From assembly GCA_027484825.1 (NCBI GenBank), contig JAIXSE010000034.1, forward strand, positions 1-64,000: a stretch of 64,000 nucleotides of DNA, read 5' to 3'. The notes under the pieces were generated by a model. The model was not told the DNA's origin. It saw only the letters and a program-made list of their open reading frames with translations, and did not search any database. A program made the position numbers and the translations under genes. The DNA is from Rubrivivax sp. GTDB taxonomy: Bacteria > Pseudomonadota > Gammaproteobacteria > Burkholderiales > Burkholderiaceae_C. The stretch's first letter is position 1, and every line of letters begins with the position of its first letter. Below are positions 57,633-64,000 of the stretch, piece after piece.

Positions 57633-58562
57633 ATGCGTGCCTTTTTCTTGCGTTCTGCTGTCCGTCCCCTGCACCGTCCGCTGATGGTGGCTGCACTGGG
57701 CCTGATGGCCTCTGTGGCGTCCGTCGCCGCCCATGCAGACACCCTGTCCCGCATCCGCGAGACCAAGACCATCAATGTCGGCGTCCGGGAAGCGGCCCGT
57801 CCGTTCTCGTTCCTCAACGAGGCCAAGCAGCCGACCGGCTACTCGGTGGACCTGTGCCTGGCGGCGGTGGACGAGATCAAGAAGGAACTCAAGCTGCCGG
57901 ACCTGAAGGTCAACTATGTGGTGGTGTCCGGCCCGGAGCGGATTCCCAAGCTGCAGAAGGAAGAGATCGACCTGGAATGCGGCTCCACGACCAACACCAA
58001 GGCCCGCCAGGAGCAGGTGAGCTTCAGCTACACCATCTTCGTGGCCGGCATGAAGGTGCTGGTGCCCAAGGGCACGCGGGTGGAGTCCCTCAAGGACCTG
58101 GACGGCATGACCATTGCGCTGAGCAAGGGCACCACATCGGAGAAGCTGTTCACGCAGTTGAACAGCTCCGGCGAAGCCAAGATGCAGCTGGTGCAATACC
58201 CCAACAACAATGAAGCCTTCAAGGCGCTGCGTGAGGGCAAGGCCCGCGCCTTCCCGCAGGACGACGCGCTGCTGCAAGGCCTGGCCTCCAAGGAAAAGGC
58301 GCTGGATGCGCTGGGCCTGGCGAGCATGGCCTTCTCGGTGGAGCCCTACGGCATCATGATGCGCAAGGGCGACACCCGTCTGAGCGAAGTGGTGGACCGC
58401 AGCCTGAGCCGCCTCTTCAGCAGCGGCGAGATCCAGACGCTCTACAAGAAGTGGTTCGAGACGCCGGCCCTGACCATCCCGATGAACCGCCTGACGCGGG
58501 ACAGCTTTGTGCGTCCCAACAAGGAAGCAGGCGTGGCCATGCTGCTGGGCTATTCGATCTGA
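57633..58562 (+). CDS. Amino-acid ABC transporter substrate-binding protein (glutamate/aspartate-type)
   Basis: Encodes 309 residues from the ATG at 57633, which begins the signal peptide (cut near AAHA, about residue 36). Mature sequence: TLSRIRETKTINVGVREAARPFSFLNEAKQPTGYSVDLCLAAVDEIKKEL, then EEIDLECGSTTNTKARQEQVSFSYTIFVAGMKVLVPKG and GMTIALSKGTTSEKLF. The SVDLC and LECGSTTNT blocks are typical of GltI-like aspartate/glutamate binding proteins. No permease or ATPase gene is next to it, so it is an orphan that may share another transporter. Confidence 0.92.
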   Translation: MRAFFLRSAVRPLHRPLMVAALGLMASVASVAAHADTLSRIRETKTINVGVREAARPFSFLNEAKQPTGYSVDLCLAAVDEIKKELKLPDLKVNYVVVSGPERIPKLQKEEIDLECGSTTNTKARQEQVSFSYTIFVAGMKVLVPKGTRVESLKDLDGMTIALSKGTTSEKLFTQLNSSGEAKMQLVQYPNNNEAFKALREGKARAFPQDDALLQGLASKEKALDALGLASMAFSVEPYGIMMRKGDTRLSEVVDRSLSRLFSSGEIQTLYKKWFETPALTIPMNRLTRDSFVRPNKEAGVAMLLGYSI

Positions 58563-58680
58563 TCGGACCGACGCGCGACGGGTGTCCGGGTTGAACCGGG
58601 CAGAGCAGGATTTGCGATGATGGACAGGCCGCCAGACCGGCCCCTGTGTCCACGTTCTGCCTCGCTCTGAAGGATCAGCC

Positions 58681-59859
58681 ATGTCGTCGCCCGCCGCCGC
58701 TTCCCCGGATCACGCTGCCGCGCCAGCTTCCGGGAGTTCCGCATCCTCGCCCTCGTCCTCGTTCTCGTCCGCCTCTTTCTCCGTCTCCGTCTCCGCGCCC
58801 GCGATCCGCGCCGCCCTGGACCTGCTCGGCTCCCGTCTTCCGATCATCCAGGCACCCCTGGCCGGCGTGCAGCTGTCCGCGCTGACGCTGGCCGCCTGCC
58901 GTGCGGGAGCGGTGGGCTCGCTGCCCGCGGCCCTGCTCACGCTGGACGTGTTGCAGCGGGAACTGCAGCTGATCAGCAGCGGCACCGACCAGCCCTACAA
59001 CGTCAACTTCTTCGCCCACGTCACCCCGCTGCCGGACCCGGCCCGGGAGGCACGCTGGCGCGAGCGGCTGGCCCCCTACTACACCGAATACGGCGTGGAC
59101 CCGGCCACCATCACCAGCGGCTTCGGCCGGCAGCCCTTCAACCATGAAGTGGCGGATGTGGTGGAAGCCTTCAAGCCGCCCATCGTCAGCTTCCATTTCG
59201 GACTGCCGGCCCCGGACCTGCTGGCACGGGTAAAAGCCTGGGGCAGCCGGGTGCTGTCCACGGCCACCACGGTGGAAGAAGCCGTCTGGCTGCAGGCGCA
59301 CGGCGCTGATGGGGTGATTGCCCAGGGCTGGGAAGCCGGGGGGCACCGCGGGCATTTCCTGAGTGCGGACCTCACCCGGCAGTGCGGCTTGATGGCCTTG
59401 CTGCCGCAGGTGGTGAAGGCGGTGAGCATTCCGGTGATCGCGACCGGCGGCATCAGCGATGCAGCGAGCGTGCGTGCCGCATTGGCCCTGGGCGCGGGTG
59501 CGGTGCAGCCCGGCACGGCCTTTCTGCTGAGTGCGGAGGCCATCACCAGCCCGCCCCATCGGCAGGCGCTGCGGCAACCGGATCTGCATCACACGGCCGT
59601 CACCAACCTGATGACGGGGCGGCCGGCGCGCGGCATCGTCAACCGGCTGATGCGGGAGGTGGGGCCGATGAATGAATTGGCCCCCGCCTTCCCGATGGCC
59701 GGCAATGCGCTGGCGCCGCTGCGCGCCAAGGCCGAAGCGCAGGGGAGCGGTGACTTCTCGCCCCTGTGGGCCGGCCAGAACTTCAGTGGACTGAAGGAAC
59801 TGCCTGCCGCTGATGTCATCGCGGCGTTGGCGGAGGGGTTCGATGAAGGGGTTCGTTGA
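58681..59859 (+). CDS. Nitronate monooxygenase-family flavoprotein
   Basis: A 392-residue FMN-dependent TIM-barrel enzyme, starting at ATG with AAGGA eight bases before. The first 40 residues are a Ser/Ala-rich extension of repetitive codons. The core starts PIIQAPLAGVQLSALTLAACRAGAVGSLPA, continues with IVSFHFGLPAPDLLARVKAWG, AVWLQAHGADGVIAQGWEAGGHRGHF (the catalytic His/FMN loop) and VIATGGISDAASVRAALALGAGAVQPGTAFLLSAE. It oxidises nitroalkane nitronates such as propionate 3-nitronate in relatives; other flavin oxidoreductase activities are possible. Convergent with the aldo/keto reductase gene. Confidence 0.92.
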   Translation: MSSPAAASPDHAAAPASGSSASSPSSSFSSASFSVSVSAPAIRAALDLLGSRLPIIQAPLAGVQLSALTLAACRAGAVGSLPAALLTLDVLQRELQLISSGTDQPYNVNFFAHVTPLPDPAREARWRERLAPYYTEYGVDPATITSGFGRQPFNHEVADVVEAFKPPIVSFHFGLPAPDLLARVKAWGSRVLSTATTVEEAVWLQAHGADGVIAQGWEAGGHRGHFLSADLTRQCGLMALLPQVVKAVSIPVIATGGISDAASVRAALALGAGAVQPGTAFLLSAEAITSPPHRQALRQPDLHHTAVTNLMTGRPARGIVNRLMREVGPMNELAPAFPMAGNALAPLRAKAEAQGSGDFSPLWAGQNFSGLKELPAADVIAALAEGFDEGVR

Positions 59860-59890
59860 CGGGCTGAGGTGACGTCGCGTCAGCCCCGGA

Positions 59891-60871
59891 TCACGGCAGT
59901 GCCTTGCCGCGCGCGGCCTCATACAGCGCATACCACTCGCCGCGGGTCAGGCTCAGCTTGAGCGCATCACCGCAGGCCCGGATGCGGGCGGGCTGGCTGC
60001 TGCCGATCACCGGCTGGATACGAGCCGGGTGACGCATCAGCCAGGCCAGCAGCACCCCTTCCGTCGACACGCCATGGCGCTGCGCCAGTTGGTGCACCAG
60101 CTGGCGCGCCGGTTCGTCGGCGGGGTCCTTGGCGGTGTCGCCGCTGAACCGGCCCCGCGCCAGGGCCGCCCAGGCCTGCACCTGGATGCCATGCTGCTGG
60201 CAGTGCTCCAGCGTGCCGTTCCAGGCGAGACTTCCAGGGCGGGTGGCGGCCTGGCCGTCGTTGAAGGTCGTGCCCGCCTCAATCGGCTCCAGATGCCCCA
60301 GGCCGATCTCGAACTGATTGACCACCAGCGGCTGGTCCAGCGAACGGCTGAGCCAGCTCATCTGTGAGGCGCTCATGTTGGACACGCCGAAGTGCAGCAC
60401 CTTGCCCTGCTCCCGCAACTGGCGGAAGGCCTGGGCGATCTCCTCCGGCTCCCACAGCGGGTCCGGGCGGTGCAGCAGCAGGATGTCCAGTCGTTCCGTG
60501 CCCAGGCGCCGCAGGCTCGCTTCGGTGGCGGCCACGATGTACTCGCGGGACAGATCAAAGCGCTTGGGGCCCTCGCTGTCCGCAAAGCGGATGCCGCATT
60601 TGCTCTGCAGCACGATGCGGTCCCGCAGAGACGGTTGGCGGCGCATCAGCTCCCCGAAGACCGACTCGGCCTTGCCGCGGGTGTAGATGTCGGCATGGTC
60701 GAAGAGCGTGACGCCAATGTCCAGCGCGGCTTCCACCGCCGCATGGGCATGGGCCACATGGTCTTCGGTGTAGGGCGCGTCGTCCCAACTGCCGCCCAGG
60801 CCCATGCAGCCGAAGGCCAGCGGGCTGGTGGAGGGAAGGACCTGTTGGAGCGGAAGGGACGGCTGGGCCAT
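59891..60871 (-). CDS. Aldo/keto reductase
   Basis: Encodes 326 residues from the ATG at 60871 (a TTG eight codons upstream is an alternative). NADPH-dependent (beta/alpha)8 barrel of the YdhF-like group: LAFGCMGLGGSWDD, VTLFDHADIYTRGKAESVFGE with the catalytic Asp and Tyr, IVLQSKCGI with the Lys, DILLLHRPDPLWEPEEIAQAF with the His, and HFGVSNMSASQM. The C-terminal IQPVIGSSQPARI binds the cofactor. Physiological substrate unknown. The gap 60872-61053 has no gene. Confidence 0.92.
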   Translation of the reverse strand: MAQPSLPLQQVLPSTSPLAFGCMGLGGSWDDAPYTEDHVAHAHAAVEAALDIGVTLFDHADIYTRGKAESVFGELMRRQPSLRDRIVLQSKCGIRFADSEGPKRFDLSREYIVAATEASLRRLGTERLDILLLHRPDPLWEPEEIAQAFRQLREQGKVLHFGVSNMSASQMSWLSRSLDQPLVVNQFEIGLGHLEPIEAGTTFNDGQAATRPGSLAWNGTLEHCQQHGIQVQAWAALARGRFSGDTAKDPADEPARQLVHQLAQRHGVSTEGVLLAWLMRHPARIQPVIGSSQPARIRACGDALKLSLTRGEWYALYEAARGKALP

Positions 60872-61053
60872 GGGGGTCTCGTTCGGTGAGTGCAACAGCG
60901 CCGCGTGCAGCGGCGGGGTGCATTGTGGCGCAGCCGCCGGGCCCCGCGAGGCGCTGCATGCGGACTGCCACGGGTCTCCCCGCGGCTATCGGGATGGCTA
61001 CCCGGATGCAGGCCTCGATGGACCGCCCAGATGACCGCACGGGGACGGCCCGA

Positions 61054-62085
61054 TCACCGCGGGGCGACAGGGGCGACAGGAGCTACAGGGCTGCCAGGAA
61101 CGCCAGGGCCGGACGCCACGGCCGGATACAGCGCTGGCGCCCAGGCCTCCCGGACCCTCACCGGCCGTGGAATCAGGCGCTGCGCAAAGAAGGCATCCGC
61201 AACGCGCTGCTGATCGGCGGCGATGCGCTCGTCCAGCAGCCGGGCGCCGAAGCGCAGTCGCTGCTGGAGCTGCAGCAGCAATGACGGCTCGATGCCGAAA
61301 AGCGGCGCCAGCAGCCGGGCAGCTTCCTCGGGATGCGCATTGGCCCAGGCCCCGGCCTCGGCCAGCACCGGCACCACATGGTCCCGCAGCAGCGCGGCCT
61401 GCTGCTCGGCAAACCCGGCGCGCGCCGAATAGAAGCTCCAGGGCGCGGTCGCGGGGGCCAGCGCGGCATGGTCCAGCAGAACCCGGGACTGCGTGGCCGC
61501 CTGCGCCAGGGTCAGGTAGGGATCCCAGATCACCCAGGCGTCCACCGCGCCGCGCTCAAAGGCCGCCCGCGCATCGGCAGGGGGCAGGTAGACCGGCTGG
61601 ATGTCGGTCCAGCGCATGTCGGCCTGCGCCAGGGCAGCCAGCAGCAGATAGTGTGAACTGGACCCCTTCTGCAAGGCGATACGCCGCCCCTTCAACTGCG
61701 CCAGGCGCCGCACCGGGCTGTCGGGCTTGACCAGGATGGCTTCGCTGTGCGGCTGTCCCGGTTCGGCGGCGAAGTAGACAAAGGCCGTGCCGGCCGCCTG
61801 CGCGAAGATCGGCGGCGGCGCGCCGGTGGTGCCGATGTCGATGGCATCGGCGTTGAAGGCCTCCAGCAACTGCGGCCCGGCGGGGAACTCCAGCCAGCGT
61901 ACCTGCCATCCCAGCGGCGCCAGCCGTTGCTCCAGCAGTCCCCGGGCCTTGACCTGCAGCAGCAGCCCGCCTTTCTGGAAGCCCACGCGGAGCACCCGGT
62001 CGGTGCCGGCGGCCTGCGCTGCATCGGCGCCGAGCCATGGCCCCGCTGCGGCGGGAAGGAGTTGAAGCAGACGTCGGCGGTTCAT
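61054..62085 (-). CDS. Aliphatic sulfonate-type ABC substrate-binding protein (SsuA-like)
   Basis: Encodes 343 residues from the ATG at 62085, 10 bases after the receptor stop codon. The signal peptide has a twin-arginine-like start (NRRRLLQLLPAAAG) and is cut near AAQA. Mature: RVLRVGFQKGGLLLQVKARGLLEQRLAPLGWQVRWLEFPAGPQLLEAFNADAIDIGTTGAPPPIFAQAAG, where FPAGPQLLEA, IDIGTTGAPPPIFAQA and LQKGSSSHYLL are hallmarks of SsuA/TauA-type binding proteins. C-terminal tail shows PVAPVAP repeats from 9-bp units (about 61060-61090). The matching permease and ATPase are not in the window. Confidence 0.9.
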   Translation of the reverse strand: MNRRRLLQLLPAAAGPWLGADAAQAAGTDRVLRVGFQKGGLLLQVKARGLLEQRLAPLGWQVRWLEFPAGPQLLEAFNADAIDIGTTGAPPPIFAQAAGTAFVYFAAEPGQPHSEAILVKPDSPVRRLAQLKGRRIALQKGSSSHYLLLAALAQADMRWTDIQPVYLPPADARAAFERGAVDAWVIWDPYLTLAQAATQSRVLLDHAALAPATAPWSFYSARAGFAEQQAALLRDHVVPVLAEAGAWANAHPEEAARLLAPLFGIEPSLLLQLQQRLRFGARLLDERIAADQQRVADAFFAQRLIPRPVRVREAWAPALYPAVASGPGVPGSPVAPVAPVAPR

Positions 62086-62095
62086 CACGGGGGTC

Positions 62096-64000
62096 TCAGA
62101 AGTCATAACGGGCCTGCACGCCGAAGTAGCGCTGGTCATCACGCGGCACCCAGCGGTTGACATAGGTCGAGCCGCGACCCAGGAAGGAGGCATAGGACCG
62201 GTTCAGCAGGTTCCTGGCCAGCAGCGACACCCGCCAGCCCTGCGTCGACTGGACCACGGCAACGCCTGCGTTCCAGATGCCGTAAGCACCCTGCTGGGTA
62301 TCTGCATACTGGCCGATGTCGTATTGCACGCGGCTCTGCCAGGCGTAGTCGGTGGACAGTTCCAGCTGCCGTCCCTGGTCCAGCGGCCAGCGGTACTGCG
62401 TCTGCACCGTGGCCTTCCAGTCCGGCGAGAAGGGCAGCGGTTTTCCATTGACGGCGCAACTGGCGGCGGCGCCGACGGGGCAGTTGAACGCGTCGATGCG
62501 GGCATGCACGTAGGCCGCCGCGCCAGACAGCGTCCACTGCCGCGTCAACTGGGCCTGCACATCCAGCTCCAGTCCACGACTGGACACCTTGCCCGCATTG
62601 ATCAGTCGGGTGACGACCGTGCCATCCACCGTGTCGTAGAAGTTGGCCTGGTAGTTTTGATAAGAGGTGGAGAACGCGGCCGCATTCACCCGCAGGCGTC
62701 GGTCCAGCCATTCGGACTTCAGCCCCAGCTCGGCGCTGTTGGATGTCTCCGGCCGCAGGGCCAGGGTGTCGCGGGCCAGCATGTTGAAAAAGACATTGAA
62801 GGCCGGGCCCTTGTAGCCCCGGGTGTAGACGGCATAGCTGGAGACGGTCTCGGACCAGTCATGCTGCACCCCCAGGCGTCCGGACCGGCCGATGGCCTGG
62901 GTGTCTCCGGCCAGGGCCACCGCCGGATTCACGCCAGGAATCGCGCCATTGAACTGCGCGTCCGGTGTGCTGCGATCCCGCGCATGGGTGAAGTTGAGAC
63001 GGTCCTGTGTCCAGCGTGCGCCGGCGATGAAGCGCCAGTCCTCGGTCAGATGCCAGCGCCCTTCGCCGAAGACCGCCGTGCTGTGGCTGTTGCTGCGGTA
63101 GTGCGCTTCACCCCAGTCCGCGTAGGAGGTGCCGCTGGCCACCACCCGCTGCACATCACGGCGGTAGGTTTCGCGGTCCCGGGTGTGGAAGGTGAGCAGG
63201 CCTGCGACATAGTCGATGGGCAGGCCGAAGTTGCTGTTCAGCGGCGAGGCCAGCCGCAGCTCCTGCGACAGCTGCTCAAAGTTCAACGTGCCGTGGTCGT
63301 GCGACTGCGGCAACCCGACGGCCGCGGCAGACAACCGGTCTCCATCCTGCACCTGACGGTTGTTCCAGGCGCGCCAGCCGGTGATGGCCGTCCACTGGTG
63401 ACCGGCGGGGCCGCGACCTTCGTATTGCAGCGTGACCCCTCGATTGAGGTCGGTCACCGTGGTGGCCAGGTTGGTGTTGATGCTGCGGTTGTCGTCGCTG
63501 GCCTGGACCGGTGCCAGGGCCGCAGCAAAGGCTGGATAGTCGGTGACGACGCCGCTGGGGTAGGCCGTCAATCGGGTGCGGGTGACCACGCCGTTGGGAA
63601 TGTCATCCTTGGAGCGAAGGACATCGGCACTGAGCGTCAGGCGGTTGTCCCGGTCAATGTCCCACTGAAGGCGACCGCGGGCACCGCGTTTGTCATAGCC
63701 GTTGACCCGGCTGCCATCGTGCAGGTTGCGCACGTTGCCGTCCTCATGGCCAGCGAGCAGATTCAGCGATGCCTTCACACCAGCGGCCACCGGCCCGGAG
63801 ATGCCCGCGCGCAGCCGGGTCTCGTTGCCGAAACCGGCATGGCTGATGTCGACGTAACGCTCCAGCGACGCGGCCGGCTCCCGGCTGACGATGTTGATCA
63901 CACCGGCGGAGGCGTTCTTGCCGAACAAGGTGCCTTGCGGGCCGCGCAGCACTTCGATGCGCTGCACATCCAGCAGGTCCAGCGTGCTCTGCCCGGGGCG
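62096..64000 (-). CDS. TonB-dependent outer-membrane receptor (5' end beyond the window)
   Basis: The frame enters from the right edge and is open at base 64000, so the signal peptide, TonB box and start are missing. At least 634 residues are present. The plug domain is recognised by QRIEVLRGPQGTLFGKNASAGVINIVSREP, followed by many beta strands of the barrel and the terminal strand ending QARYDF (aromatic C-terminus). The style (NASAGVINIVSR, YAVYTRGYKGPAFNVFF) is of the FecA/siderophore-like or FyuA-like receptor class used for organosulfur or other substrates. It is co-transcribed with the SsuA-like binding protein 10 bases downstream, hinting at sulfonate or sulfate-ester uptake. Confidence 0.9.
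   Translation of the reverse strand, partial: RPGQSTLDLLDVQRIEVLRGPQGTLFGKNASAGVINIVSREPAASLERYVDISHAGFGNETRLRAGISGPVAAGVKASLNLLAGHEDGNVRNLHDGSRVNGYDKRGARGRLQWDIDRDNRLTLSADVLRSKDDIPNGVVTRTRLTAYPSGVVTDYPAFAAALAPVQASDDNRSINTNLATTVTDLNRGVTLQYEGRGPAGHQWTAITGWRAWNNRQVQDGDRLSAAAVGLPQSHDHGTLNFEQLSQELRLASPLNSNFGLPIDYVAGLLTFHTRDRETYRRDVQRVVASGTSYADWGEAHYRSNSHSTAVFGEGRWHLTEDWRFIAGARWTQDRLNFTHARDRSTPDAQFNGAIPGVNPAVALAGDTQAIGRSGRLGVQHDWSETVSSYAVYTRGYKGPAFNVFFNMLARDTLALRPETSNSAELGLKSEWLDRRLRVNAAAFSTSYQNYQANFYDTVDGTVVTRLINAGKVSSRGLELDVQAQLTRQWTLSGAAAYVHARIDAFNCPVGAAASCAVNGKPLPFSPDWKATVQTQYRWPLDQGRQLELSTDYAWQSRVQYDIGQYADTQQGAYGIWNAGVAVVQSTQGWRVSLLARNLLNRSYASFLGRGSTYVNRWVPRDDQRYFGVQARYDF

Overview
This is a high-GC (roughly two-thirds G+C), gene-dense bacterial chromosome segment. 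Its gene content points to a free-living Burkholderiales betaproteobacterium, possibly near the Roseateles/Rubrivivax/Leptothrix group. The clues are split hldA/hldC heptose genes, a MocR regulator, DUF1631, PEP-CTERM, secreted polysaccharidases with Pro/Ala linkers and many c-type cytochromes. The genus is inference; there is no rRNA in the window. I found no tRNA, rRNA, CRISPR array, insertion sequence or prophage.

Layout. 0-3.3 kb: a 9-bp tandem repeat, two paralogous STY0301-like secreted proteins and a secreted GH13 alpha-amylase with a CBM20 starch-binding domain. 3.5-4.9 kb: an XRE-ImmA regulator overlapping what looks like a truncated PIN toxin gene. 4.9-9 kb: a MocR regulator divergent from a di-haem plus tri-haem cytochrome c pair and a GFA-family protein. 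9-14 kb: two alpha/beta hydrolases, a small unknown protein and a sedolisin-type lipoprotein protease with repeated Ig-like modules. 14.4-19.2 kb: a translationally coupled heptose operon gmhA-hldA-hldC-gmhB, convergent with two paralogous GT9 glycosyltransferases.

19.3-32.3 kb: the centrepiece, a leftward cobalamin operon headed by a cobalamin riboswitch. In transcription order it is cbiM-cbiN-cbiQ-cbiO (ECF cobalt importer), cobM, cbiX (with a very His-rich tail), cobH, cbiD, cobL, cobI, cbiG, cobE, cobJ, a 2Fe-2S ferredoxin, cobA and a terminal VOC protein. Nearly every junction is a start/stop overlap. CbiD, CbiG and CbiX mark the early-cobalt (anaerobic-type) route. The precorrin-6A reductase and the late steps are not in the window.

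32.3-43.2 kb: phosphocholine-type phospholipase C with a PEP-CTERM protein; two GH5 cellulases about 90% identical in their catalytic domains but with different N-termini (lipoprotein versus CBM2), separated by a VOC gene; GNAT; a binding-protein-like secreted protein; and an AGE-family sugar isomerase with a LacI regulator. 43.2-48.3 kb: mostly small unknown proteins plus YjjG and GNAT. 48.3-55.3 kb: a DUF1631 gene followed by a BTAD/AAA regulator, and a divergently placed methyl-accepting chemotaxis protein followed by an ODP-like di-iron MBL-fold protein, which is a candidate oxygen-sensing chemotaxis module. 55.3-64 kb: polar amino-acid ABC components, glutaredoxin, nitronate monooxygenase, aldo/keto reductase, and an SsuA-like binding protein downstream of a TonB-dependent receptor that runs off the window.

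The best leads for something under-described are the chemoreceptor/ODP pair, the DUF1631-BTAD pair, the XRE-ImmA/PIN remnant and the His-tailed CbiX. None is proven novel from sequence alone.
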